Shown: positions 31,862 to 39,508 of the stretch, piece by piece
Layout: every line of letters starts with the position of its first letter
Numbering within the stretch: the stretch's first letter is position 1
From: Chloroflexota bacterium
GTDB taxonomy: Bacteria; Chloroflexota; Anaerolineae; Promineifilales; Promineifilaceae
Assembly (NCBI GenBank): GCA_020631655.1
Contig: JAHDGV010000003.1
Span: forward strand, 1-39,508
Length of the DNA stretch: 39,508 nucleotides
Direction of reading: 5' to 3'
Notes under the pieces: generated by a model
Told to the model about the DNA's origin: nothing
The model's database searches: none
Seen by the model: only the letters and a program-made list of their open reading frames with translations
Program-made: the position numbers and the translations under genes

Positions 31862-33160
31862 ATGGAAGCACAAGTTACTAATTTGGATATTGCCAGACAA
31901 GAAATGCTTGTAAACAAGCTACGAGCAGTTCTCGGCCGGATGGAGATCGCCACGATGCTCTCATCCGAGGCGATGGTGTGGGCCGACGAACGCGGTGTCG
32001 TTCAGTGGTGTAATAGCGCATTTGAGGACCTAATCAATACCCCACGGTATGAAATTTTAGGGGCCGATTTAGTTGATCTACTGCGACTGTACAAAGACAA
32101 AAAAATGGTTCGGGGGATCGATCATCCCGTTAATTCAGCCTTGCAGACTAAATCTCACAAAATTGAGCAGTATGTTTGCCAGCTAGGCGAGACACGTACC
32201 CATCTAGAAATTGCGCAAGCGCCCACAATTGATGCGAACGAGCAGACCAATGTGGTTCTCGTGTTGCGTGAGGTAAACAAATCATCACCGATGAATTTGC
32301 CTAAAGACCTGCTAGAAACGGCCGTGACTGATCGCCTAAAAACCCTAACGTATGAAAAGATGGAGCTAGAGCGTAAAGTTGAAAGCCTGAGCCAAGAGCT
32401 TGAAGAACAGCGTTTTAAGGCGATGGACACGATGGAATCGGGTTATCGAGCTAAAAGCGCATTTCTTGCCAACATGACCCATGAGTTCCGCACACCGATT
32501 AGCGCGATCATGGGATATGCGGACATTTTGACCCGTGAAGTTAAAAGCATGGGGCACAATGACTGGGCCAGAGATCTGTCTGAAATTCGCAAAGCATCGA
32601 GTCAACTGTTTTTCATGATCAGCCAACTACTCGATATGGCCGCCATCGAAGAAGATAAATCTGCTTTAAATCTGAACGAAGTTGAAGTGTCTTCATTGAT
32701 TCGGGAAGTGAAATCGGCCGTGCTGGAAGACATAGCCGAGCAAAACAACTCGCTTGAAGTAAACATCGCTCCAGAAGTTGATGTGATGCTGACCGATGTA
32801 GCGAAGCTCCGCAAAATCTTGGTGCATCTGCTCGATAATGCCTCGAAATTTACGATTAGTGGCTTGGTTAAACTGGATGTGACCGAAGTTGAACGAGACT
32901 CAGAAACCTGTATTCGCTTTATTGTTTCTGATACCGGTGCTGGGATGAGTCCGCGACAAATGGAACACATCTTTGATCCATTTACACAAGTAGATGAGTC
33001 GCTAACTCGCTCGTTTGAAGGGACCGGTCTTGGGCTTTATATTTCGAGCCAGTTTGTCGAGAAAATGGGCGGCACAATCTCGGTTGTAAGAAGCGAACCG
33101 GGTGTAGGCACTGAGTTTGAAGTTGTGGTTCCTAAAGTGATTGAACTTCCTGAAGAATAG
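31862..33160 (+). CDS. Soluble PAS-domain sensor histidine kinase
   Basis: A PAS domain occupies about 30-140 (MVWADERGVVQWCNSAFEDLI), then a coiled coil (about 160-195). The HisKA dimerisation helix carries the phospho-acceptor His207 in ANMTHEFRTP. The HATPase domain has N-box LLDNASKF, G1 SDTGAGM, F-box FDPFTQ and G2 GTGLGLYI. There is no membrane segment, so it senses a cytoplasmic signal. No response-regulator gene is adjacent in the window. The ATG has no clear ribosome site. It is preceded by a strong promoter-like palindrome and a leader. Its signal and partner are unknown. Confidence 0.9.
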   Translation: MEAQVTNLDIARQEMLVNKLRAVLGRMEIATMLSSEAMVWADERGVVQWCNSAFEDLINTPRYEILGADLVDLLRLYKDKKMVRGIDHPVNSALQTKSHKIEQYVCQLGETRTHLEIAQAPTIDANEQTNVVLVLREVNKSSPMNLPKDLLETAVTDRLKTLTYEKMELERKVESLSQELEEQRFKAMDTMESGYRAKSAFLANMTHEFRTPISAIMGYADILTREVKSMGHNDWARDLSEIRKASSQLFFMISQLLDMAAIEEDKSALNLNEVEVSSLIREVKSAVLEDIAEQNNSLEVNIAPEVDVMLTDVAKLRKILVHLLDNASKFTISGLVKLDVTEVERDSETCIRFIVSDTGAGMSPRQMEHIFDPFTQVDESLTRSFEGTGLGLYISSQFVEKMGGTISVVRSEPGVGTEFEVVVPKVIELPEE

Positions 33161-33187
33161 GCTTCCCACAAAAGCGTTATATTTGCG

Positions 33188-33265
33188 CGTCGTCCTTGTG
33201 GCGAAAAGGATAGGGGTTTAGCGCTAGATTCTCGCCCTCGCGGGAATGACGTTTTCCGAAAACGT
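33188..33265. repeat. REP-like palindrome pair between kinase and peptidase genes
   Basis: CGTCGTCC and GGAATGACG bracket a region containing ATTCTCGC/GCGGGAAT (33228-33247), a form of the widespread GTCATTCCCGCG extragenic repeat. A second perfect palindrome, ACGTTTTC-C-GAAAACGT, follows (33249-33265). This lies between two convergent genes and may also act as a terminator. Confidence 0.6.
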
Positions 33266-33268
33266 AGA

Positions 33269-36200
33269 TTACTTGTCCTCTACCTCTAGCTGGGTCAACA
33301 TCACGACAAACACATTTTGATCTAGCCTGTTGTAAAGCGAAGCGGGAGCCTCGGCCCAGACCATAATTTGCTCTGCATCATCTGAGCCAGACGGTTCAGA
33401 CACCATCAAAAATCCCCAAATTTCCTGCCCTGAACTTTTGACATAGCTGAAATCCCGGCGCGCCCAAATACGATCGTTAATCGCAATTCTAAACGTGGCT
33501 GTTTCTTCGTACCCCAATGCACCGTCAGCCGCCGCATTGGCCAAGCTGTTAATTCGTTCTGTAGCCGGTTGATCTGACACAGCGCTTGAATTAAACGCGA
33601 TAAACACCTTGTCGTCCCAGTTGGCGCTAAACCGTTGCCATGCCCCTTTGTCATCCTGCTCAAAATCGGCCGGATTGGGAACCGCAATCTTTTCAAGATC
33701 AACAACCGGCCACTTGGCTGGGAACAAACCTACCCCAACCGGCCGGTAATTCCACGACGCCACAAGCCTGCGGCTGGTTTCAATCAGTTCTGCCTCACTT
33801 TCACGCAACCCATCAACGTCAATCAGAATCCCTTCATCTTCGATCACAAAGGTGTAAAACAGACCGGTGTGTTCAATGCCGTCAGGGTCGGTGTAGCCGT
33901 AGGCGGTTTCAATTGCCGGTTGCCCCGCGATCTCCAACGGCTCTTCGTACAGCACGTCAACTCCGGGATAGGTGTTTAACGCTTGTGCTTGAATATCTTG
34001 AGCGCTTAGTCCGGCCGACTGATCGAAAATGGTAACTTGGAACAGGGTGTCTCCGGCTTGATCGCTGGTGAACAGGACGGGGCCGCGCCAGTCGGGGGAA
34101 TACCAATCGGCCGGATAGGCAAACTGAAAGCCGGTATACGGGTCAAGAAATGTGCGTGTGGTTGGCTCAGTTTGGCTAACCGCTACATCGATTAATTCGC
34201 GATTTTTGCCGCCAGCTTGGTTTAAAGCTTCAAACCCGATTTTATAAGCGCCATCTGGCAACGGTCGCCAATCGTAGGTCAGTTGCGAATTTCCGTTTAG
34301 CGTGAGCGGCACACCGGGAACCGGCTCGATCCCATCATCAGTTAGAATCCAATCATACGGGGTGAAGGTGTCGCCCGGCTGAGCCGAAATCTCGTACGGC
34401 GTCCCCTCGGCCGTGAAGGCCCAAGCCTGTATTGATGCGCGTACATCTGTGTTAAACACAAGGCTTGCTTCCGATTGCTCACCCGTTGCCGCGCTGGTTA
34501 AAACTCCGCTGGCCGTACGCTGATCTCCACTTCCATCAGGCGTTGTGGCCCACAGGATCACAAATTGCCCTTGCCCCGCATCATCTTTTAAGAACGTGAC
34601 GCGAGTGTCCCAAATAAAGAAATCTTCGTGCAGGCCGTCTTGCCATTTAAAAATTTCGTTGCCGTCAACCAGCCGCTGTGGTTCTGGGATGAGGGGATCA
34701 ACTTCGAGCAATTTGGTGCGCTCAACCCCATCTGCCCCAATTTCGGCTTGGCTCACCAGCAGATTAACGCCTGAGATGCCAAGTCCGCTTACCTGAAAAC
34801 CGAGCCAAAGCGGGTTGTTTTGCCCAAAACTTTGTGGGATCGGTTCACCCGCTTCGTCAGTTGGGGCGGTTTCTTGAAAGATGGTGACCTGTGGTGGTGA
34901 AACTCGCTCCTGAGAAATGGCATGATACCGATTGAGGAAGCGCTCCCAACTGGGAATGGCTGTTTCGTTGGCGTAGCTACGGTCAAGATTGGTGGCTGTG
35001 CTGGGGAAGTAGAGTGAGATGCCTGATGCATTCGGTAATCCCCGGCCGGATGCGTTGAGCAACACGGCCGCATCCACCGCTTGAGACACATTTTGGGCCA
35101 GCTCACTAATCTCTGGTTTGGGGCTTTGATTTTCTAAAATCGTGGCAAAATGATTGAGATCAATCGCCCCAAACCGCTCAGCATTTAGTCCATACGCTTT
35201 AGCATAGATCTCTGTTCCGGCCCGGGAGGGTGCAACCAAACTTGCGGCCAGATTCATATCTGTTTCAAGCTCAGCCGTCAGGTTGCCCAGCGCCTGCGTC
35301 ACCCCATCAATTTGCTCTAAATCGATGGCGGCCATCGTCACAAACTCGGCCGGGGCTTCGGTTGAGTAGTAGTCGATAAACGCTTCGGTGGCGAGTTGAG
35401 CCGCCATCTTGCCATCGGCATTGGGGTTTTGCGCCAGTTGGTTGAGCCAAGCGGTGTAGGGCCAGCCTGCGGCCGGGGTTAGCTCTTCAGAGGCGGCGGC
35501 CGCCTGAGCATACGGAACCAAACTTTGATACACATCTAGCTGACCCATGAGACAGGCATCAAAGCCGATCATGTCGAATTTAAAGTCGGTTTTGTCCCGT
35601 ATTCCGGCCGCTAGTCCTCGCTCTAGCTCATCAAGCGTGAGTTGATCCCCATCGGTGTCGTCTTCAGCGATGCCGGACCAGCCAACGCCGTGATCCCAGA
35701 CTACAAGTGATGTACGGTTGGCCGGATAGGTCGCCAATCCCCACTGGATAAAGTCGGCCAGCACCGAAGGGTCACCCATGTTCAGCTCGCCAATCTCAGC
35801 CACAATTTCGCTGTTGATCGTTTGATCATCATCGTCCGGCCGGATGACGTAGCGGCGGGTGTCGCTCCACGGCTTGCCGGCCGCGCGATCCCACTGGACG
35901 ATGACTTGTACGTTATCGCCTAGCTCGGCCGCTTCCATTTGGTTCATGTTAAACACAGATGCGGCATCAAGACTGTTGTCGGCCGCCATGTAGACCAAAA
36001 CGGTCCAATCTGGCAGATTGGGGTCGATGGTGGCTGTTGCTGTAGGGATTTCGACTGTAGGGGTTTGGGTCGCCGCTAAAACCGGTGTGAGGGTTGGCCC
36101 TTCAGGGGCTATCGCTTGGCTGGCTTGAGTCGGCATTTCGGCCGGATCTGAATCTGGGGTGGCAAATGGGTTTTGAAAGCCGGTGCAGGCGGCTACCATA

Positions 36201-36286
36201 AAGCAAGCCATCCATAAAAAGGTTATGTTTAACTTGTTTCTTAATCGAAAAAGGTTCTTTTTAAATTGCAGATTCATGAGCCTCAT
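33269..36286 (-). CDS. Clostripain-family (C11) cysteine peptidase lipoprotein
   Basis: The signal ends in the lipobox VAAC (Cys34), so the protein is membrane-anchored outside the cell. A Thr/Pro-rich linker (about 55-90, PTVEIPTATATIDPN) precedes the peptidase domain. Its catalytic dyad is His199 in VVWDHGVGW and Cys245 in GFDACLMG, as in clostripain, which cuts after arginine. The later ~600 residues hold beta-rich domains of unknown role, then a PsbP-like lipoprotein-type domain (TGFQFAYPADWYSP) and a further repeat of that kind at the end. At 1005 residues it is much longer than a simple C11 peptidase. The linker style is typical of Chloroflexota lipoproteins. The substrate is unknown. 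Confidence 0.85.
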   Translation of the reverse strand: MRLMNLQFKKNLFRLRNKLNITFLWMACFMVAACTGFQNPFATPDSDPAEMPTQASQAIAPEGPTLTPVLAATQTPTVEIPTATATIDPNLPDWTVLVYMAADNSLDAASVFNMNQMEAAELGDNVQVIVQWDRAAGKPWSDTRRYVIRPDDDDQTINSEIVAEIGELNMGDPSVLADFIQWGLATYPANRTSLVVWDHGVGWSGIAEDDTDGDQLTLDELERGLAAGIRDKTDFKFDMIGFDACLMGQLDVYQSLVPYAQAAAASEELTPAAGWPYTAWLNQLAQNPNADGKMAAQLATEAFIDYYSTEAPAEFVTMAAIDLEQIDGVTQALGNLTAELETDMNLAASLVAPSRAGTEIYAKAYGLNAERFGAIDLNHFATILENQSPKPEISELAQNVSQAVDAAVLLNASGRGLPNASGISLYFPSTATNLDRSYANETAIPSWERFLNRYHAISQERVSPPQVTIFQETAPTDEAGEPIPQSFGQNNPLWLGFQVSGLGISGVNLLVSQAEIGADGVERTKLLEVDPLIPEPQRLVDGNEIFKWQDGLHEDFFIWDTRVTFLKDDAGQGQFVILWATTPDGSGDQRTASGVLTSAATGEQSEASLVFNTDVRASIQAWAFTAEGTPYEISAQPGDTFTPYDWILTDDGIEPVPGVPLTLNGNSQLTYDWRPLPDGAYKIGFEALNQAGGKNRELIDVAVSQTEPTTRTFLDPYTGFQFAYPADWYSPDWRGPVLFTSDQAGDTLFQVTIFDQSAGLSAQDIQAQALNTYPGVDVLYEEPLEIAGQPAIETAYGYTDPDGIEHTGLFYTFVIEDEGILIDVDGLRESEAELIETSRRLVASWNYRPVGVGLFPAKWPVVDLEKIAVPNPADFEQDDKGAWQRFSANWDDKVFIAFNSSAVSDQPATERINSLANAAADGALGYEETATFRIAINDRIWARRDFSYVKSSGQEIWGFLMVSEPSGSDDAEQIMVWAEAPASLYNRLDQNVFVVMLTQLEVEDK

Positions 36287-36379
36287 TTTTACACTTTATG
36301 TCACGTAGCACCTGTTTTTATCAAGCGTTTGTGTTTTGCGCCAATCTTTTGCGTGGATTCTTCTTTGTTTGAGGTTTTC

Positions 36380-36434
36380 TGGTAAAATCTGGCACCCCAT
36401 TACGAATAAAATAATCGCACCAAGTATGTGGTGC
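36380..36434 (+). promoter_or_regulatory. Extended -10 promoter and leader hairpin of gpmI
   Basis: TGGTAAAAT (36380-36388) is an extended -10 element like the one before the kinase gene. GCACCA and TGGTGC form a 6-bp hairpin (36417-36434) in the leader, 23 bases before the start codon. GAGG about 7 bases before the ATG is the ribosome site. Confidence 0.5.
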
Positions 36435-36457
36435 AAAACGTAGAAACGAGGTTTTGA

Positions 36458-37984
36458 ATGACAAATCCGGTAGCACTCATCATTATGGATGGCTGGGGCA
36501 TGCGTGACGCAGAAGAAGGAAATGCGGTCAAGCAAGCAAATACCCCCAATGTAGATAAATGGACGGCCGAACACGAACGCTCGGTCTTAGACGCTTCCGG
36601 TGAAGAAGTGGGGCTCCCGGCCGGGCAGATGGGGAATTCTGAGGTGGGGCATCTTAATTTGGGGGCAGGCCGCATCATCTATCAAGACATTACCCGCATT
36701 GACAAAGCGATTCGGGAAGACCAACTGATTAACAATGAGGAGTTACGCGCCGCGTTCTCATTGGCCAGCAACGGGCTAAACCGGCTCCACCTGATCGGGT
36801 TGCAGGGTTCTGGTGGGGTGCATAGCCATGAGCGGCACATGTTCTCGATTTTAGAACTGGCGAAAAAGTGGGGGGCAATTAATCCGATCATTCATGTGAT
36901 TACCGACGGCCGTGATACACCGCCTGAAAGCGGGGCTGAGTTTGTGGCTGGATTAGAGTCAAAAATAAGCGATTTAGGCATCGGCCGGATTGCAACGATC
37001 AGCGGCCGGTATTATGCGATGGATCGGGACAAACGCTGGGAGCGTACTCAGTTGGCCTATGACGCGATTGTGAATCAAACCGCTCCTGAAACATTTGCAT
37101 CAGCATCAGATGCTCTAAAAGCGAGCTATGCGGCCGATATCACCGATGAGTTCGTGAAACCGGCCATTATCGAAGGGCACAGCGACTGCACGGTTAAAGC
37201 TGGGGACGTTCTGCTGTTTTTCAATTTTCGGGCAGATCGGATGCGCCAAATTGTCCGGCCGTTTGTTGTGCCAAGCTTTGATGGGTTTGAGTTTGAACCG
37301 GTTGATGACTTGATGGTCCTCTCTATGACCAAATATGCGGATGACCTGCCAACGCGGGTCATGTTCCCAGATCAAACGATCAAGATGACTTTGGCTGAGA
37401 CGATTAGCAAAGCGGGTAAAACCCAGCTACATGCGGCCGAAACAGAGAAATATCCACACGTTACTTTCTTTTTCAACGGCGGTGAGGAAACGCCTTTTGA
37501 CGGGGAAACCCGCATCATTGCAGATTCACCAAAGGTTGCAACCTACGACCTAAAACCTGAAATGTCTGCTTATGAGCTGACCGATAAGGTTGTGGCACAC
37601 ATCGAAGGGGAGAAGCCCGGCTTTGTGCTGGTGAACTTTGCCAACCCTGACATGGTGGGACACACCGGTTCGATTGAAGCGGCGATTAAAGCGGTTGAAA
37701 CGGTGGATGAGTGTGTGGGCAAGGTGGTTGATGCGATTTTGGCTCAGGGGGGATCAGCCTTGGTCACGGCCGATCACGGCAACTGTGAGCGGATGGTTGA
37801 AATTTTGACCGGCGAACCGCACACCTATCACACAACCAATCCGGTGAACTGTTTGGCCATTAGCAACGATTATATTTTACTCCGGCCTCGCGGCATTTTG
37901 GCCGATGTGGCTCCCACAGTTTTAGGCTTGATGGGGATCGATCAACCGGCCGAAATGACGGGGGAGAGTTTGTTGGTAAGCTGA
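36458..37984 (+). CDS. gpmI: 2,3-bisphosphoglycerate-independent phosphoglycerate mutase
   Basis: This alkaline-phosphatase-superfamily enzyme interconverts 3- and 2-phosphoglycerate in glycolysis and uses two manganese ions. The metal and catalytic residues are visible: Asp11 in IIMDGWG, Ser61 in MGNSEVGHLNLG (the phosphoserine), then VHSHERHM, TDGRDTPP, FNFRADRMRQ, NFANPDMVGHTGS and VTADHGNCE. At 508 residues it is full length. GAGG seven bases upstream supports the ATG. A 124-base repeat-rich gap separates it from ksgA. Confidence 0.95.
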   Translation: MTNPVALIIMDGWGMRDAEEGNAVKQANTPNVDKWTAEHERSVLDASGEEVGLPAGQMGNSEVGHLNLGAGRIIYQDITRIDKAIREDQLINNEELRAAFSLASNGLNRLHLIGLQGSGGVHSHERHMFSILELAKKWGAINPIIHVITDGRDTPPESGAEFVAGLESKISDLGIGRIATISGRYYAMDRDKRWERTQLAYDAIVNQTAPETFASASDALKASYAADITDEFVKPAIIEGHSDCTVKAGDVLLFFNFRADRMRQIVRPFVVPSFDGFEFEPVDDLMVLSMTKYADDLPTRVMFPDQTIKMTLAETISKAGKTQLHAAETEKYPHVTFFFNGGEETPFDGETRIIADSPKVATYDLKPEMSAYELTDKVVAHIEGEKPGFVLVNFANPDMVGHTGSIEAAIKAVETVDECVGKVVDAILAQGGSALVTADHGNCERMVEILTGEPHTYHTTNPVNCLAISNDYILLRPRGILADVAPTVLGLMGIDQPAEMTGESLLVS

Positions 37985-38108
37985 TCAGCCTAATCAGCAC
38001 ACTCGCGTCGCTCGTTTTCAGCCAATCAGCTAATTAAGCCTAATGCTGACAGTGAGCGAAGCGAACGAGCTGATTAAGCTGAAATGCTGATAAAGCTAAA
38101 AATCTCTT
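37985..38108. repeat. REP-like intergenic repeat (GCGAAGCG/GCTGATT family), second copy
   Basis: The gap consists of AATCAGC, AGCTGATTAAGCTG, GAGCGAAGCGAACGAG and TGCTGATAAAGC words, with partial inverted pairing between CGTCGCTCGTT and GCGAAGCGAACGAG. The same words occur at 13482-13575. It looks like a degenerate repeat and not a coding or promoter region. Confidence 0.5.
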
Positions 38109-38936
38109 ATGCATCCCAAAGAAATCCTCCAGCAACATGGCATTGACGCCAAAAAGTCTCTTGGGCAAAATTTTTTGTACGAAGAGTCGATTTTGGCGCG
38201 GATTGCAGACGCGGCCGATGTAAACGCGGCCGACGATGTGCTGGAGGTTGGGCCGGGGCTGGGGAGCCTAACCAAGCAATTGGCACAACGGGCTAATCGG
38301 GTTGTTGCAGTTGAATTAGATGATCGAATGATCCCGATTCTACGCATGGAGCTTGCACGTTATCTGAATGTTGAGCTAATTCATCAAGATATTCTGGAGA
38401 TGGAGCCAAAAGGTGAATTTGCGCATAGTCAATCATACAAGGTCGTAGCCAACGTGCCGTATTACATTACCGGAGCGATTTTGCGCCATCTGTTGCAAAA
38501 CGAAGTTAAGCCATCCCAAATGGTGCTGACGGTGCAAAAAGATGTGGCAGAGCGGATGACGGCCAAGCCGGGAAGCATGAGCCTGATGGCGGTGAGCACG
38601 CAGTTCTATGGGGCGGTCAAGATGATGTTTAATCTCTCGGCCGGATCTTTTTACCCCAAACCAAAAGTTGCCTCGAGTGTGGTTCGGATTGATGTGACAA
38701 AGCGGCCGGAACCTGCCCGGAACGTGACAGACGAAAAGCTGTTTTTCAGAATTGCTAAAACCGGGTTTAGTCAAAAACGGAAGCAGTTGCTGAATAATTT
38801 TAAGGGGTTGGGGCTTGATAAAGGGACGATAGCTGAATGGTGCGAGGCGGCCGGAATTGACGGGAAACGACGAGCAGAAACACTTTCTATAGAAGAATGG
38901 GTAGCTCTGTACAGCACATATCAACCAAGTGGTTGA
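38109..38936 (+). CDS. ksgA: 16S rRNA adenine dimethyltransferase
   Basis: This enzyme dimethylates the two adjacent adenines of helix 45 in 16S rRNA. The signatures are KSLGQNFLYEESILARIA (16-33), motif I DVLEVGPGLGSLT (43-55), VELDDRM, and NVPYYITG (115-122), whose NxPY is the catalytic motif IV. The C-terminal small domain ends with RAETLSIEEWVAL. At 275 residues it is full length. A small ATCAACC/GGTTGAT hairpin overlaps the stop codon. It is preceded by a REP-like gap and shows no clear ribosome site, so its start is accepted from family alignment. Confidence 0.95.
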   Translation: MHPKEILQQHGIDAKKSLGQNFLYEESILARIADAADVNAADDVLEVGPGLGSLTKQLAQRANRVVAVELDDRMIPILRMELARYLNVELIHQDILEMEPKGEFAHSQSYKVVANVPYYITGAILRHLLQNEVKPSQMVLTVQKDVAERMTAKPGSMSLMAVSTQFYGAVKMMFNLSAGSFYPKPKVASSVVRIDVTKRPEPARNVTDEKLFFRIAKTGFSQKRKQLLNNFKGLGLDKGTIAEWCEAAGIDGKRRAETLSIEEWVALYSTYQPSG

Positions 38937-39006
38937 TTGATAAGTCAACCGTTATTGCCATTTGGCAATTAAAAAAAGGTGGGACACTACACGGGTCACA
39001 ATTAAA

Positions 39007-39062
39007 CATGACTTCGGCATGACCTTCTACACATCCAACATGACCACCAGCATGCCTATACT
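39007..39062 (+). promoter_or_regulatory. Phased CATGAC direct repeats and -10 element upstream of ABC exporter
   Basis: CATGAC occurs at 39007-39012, 39018-39023 and 39039-39044, and CATGCC at 39051-39056, spaced 11, 21 and 12 bases. They lie on one face of the helix and run into TATACT (39057-39062), a good -10. OmpR/PhoB-type activators bind direct repeats with 11-base spacing. The regulator is not in the window. Confidence 0.5.
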
Positions 39063-39107
39063 ATCAATCGTAAGTGGGAGCACAATAGTTGAACTAGTTG
39101 AGGAAAT

Positions 39108-39508
39108 ATGAGTGATTTAATATTGGAAACAACCAATCTAAAAAAGCAGTACGGTGACTTTACGGCCGTAGATGGGGTTAACTTTACGATCCCACGGGGA
39201 GAGGTTTTTAGCCTGTTGGGGCCAAATGGGGCGGGCAAAAGCACAACGATTAGTATGCTGTCATGTTTGTTAACACCGAGCGACGGGGATGCTCATATCG
39301 ACGGCCATTCGATTGTAAATACACCTGATAAAGTGAAAGGAGTTATCGGTTTTGTCCCCCAAGACTTAGCTTTGTATGACAAGCTCAGTGCTAAACATAA
39401 CCTGAAATTTTGGGGAACAATGGCTGGGATGAGCGGGGCTGATCTAAATAAAAAGATGGATGAACTGCTGGAGCGGGTTGAGCTAGCAGATCGTGCCAAT
39501 GATCGGGT
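39108..39508 (+). CDS. ABC transporter ATP-binding protein (ABC-2 exporter type), 3' end missing
   Basis: This gene is missing from the ORF track because its stop lies past the window. The ATG at 39108, with GAGG five bases upstream, reads without a break to the last base: MSDLILETTNLKKQYGDFTAVDGV, Walker A LLGPNGAGKST (about residues 37-47), then Q-loop FVPQDLALYDKL. The pattern matches the NatA/DrrA-type ATPases of ABC-2 exporters for lipids, drugs or sodium. The signature motif LSGG, Walker B and the partner permeases should follow downstream. Four phased direct repeats stand in front of it. Confidence 0.9.
   Translation, partial: MSDLILETTNLKKQYGDFTAVDGVNFTIPRGEVFSLLGPNGAGKSTTISMLSCLLTPSDGDAHIDGHSIVNTPDKVKGVIGFVPQDLALYDKLSAKHNLKFWGTMAGMSGADLNKKMDELLERVELADRANDR

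Noticed and set aside
38433-38948. 171-residue minus-strand ORF over ksgA
   Set aside because: It is antisense to ksgA catalytic motifs and has no recognisable domain.
38954-38982. Terminator ATTGCCA/TGGCAAT after ksgA
   Set aside because: The hairpin is followed by an A run, not T, in the direction of ksgA, so it would act only on the minus strand, where no gene ends.
1-39508. CRISPR arrays, insertion sequences or prophage genes
   Set aside because: I saw no regularly spaced direct repeats with unique spacers, no transposase and no phage protein. The repeats found are short palindromes only.

Overview
The window is about 39.5 kb of bacterial chromosome with roughly 50% GC by eye, 31 protein genes (two of them cut by the window ends) and no RNA genes that I can support. 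The organism is most likely a member of the Chloroflexota (Anaerolineae-like). This is inferred from the Thr/Pro-rich lipoprotein linker (PTVEIPTATATIDPN), the lamin-tail plus OB-fold plus EEP secreted nucleases, the enlarged SecA, the SPFH protein fused to a DNA-binding domain, and the many small palindromic intergenic repeats. No marker here proves the phylum.

Layout. (1) 1-4.6 kb: the 3' part of a large secreted nuclease, a J-domain protein directly behind it, and a small unknown protein on the other strand. (2) 4.6-7.3 kb: aroK, aroE and an HTH regulator with operator-like repeats upstream. (3) 7.3-10.9 kb, minus strand: methyltransferase, two amino-acid ABC permeases, substrate-binding lipoprotein and a DoxX-like membrane protein, with no ATPase gene. 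(4) 11.1-14.1 kb, minus: a short B12-binding radical SAM protein, a GT-C membrane glycosyltransferase and a second DoxX protein. (5) 14.2-19.6 kb, minus: a 1331-residue SecA and prs. (6) 19.9-24.6 kb, minus: a metallophosphoesterase containing a membrane segment, a CopC-like copper protein and a second secreted nuclease. (7) 24.7-26.5 kb, minus: an SPFH-HTH fusion and its small coiled partner. (8) 26.7-29.7 kb, minus: an unknown protein, a clan GH-A glycosidase and a second substrate-binding lipoprotein, probably one operon. (9) 29.9-33.2 kb, plus: a GDP-sugar reductase/epimerase, tlyA and a soluble PAS histidine kinase. (10) 33.3-36.3 kb, minus: a C11 (clostripain) lipoprotein peptidase. (11) 36.4-39.5 kb, plus: gpmI, ksgA and the start of an ABC exporter ATPase.

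Most of this is ordinary housekeeping and cell-envelope content. I did not find a complete new system. The strongest unexplained signal is genome-scale: the palindrome CGGCCG occurs about 160 times by hand count, against about 10 expected at 50% GC, and almost only inside genes. Other points worth checking are the SPFH-HTH module, the helically phased CATGAC repeats before the ABC exporter, a signal peptide encoded by an inverted repeat, an in-frame TGA followed by two hairpins in the radical SAM gene, the SecA insertion, and several unclassified palindromic elements.
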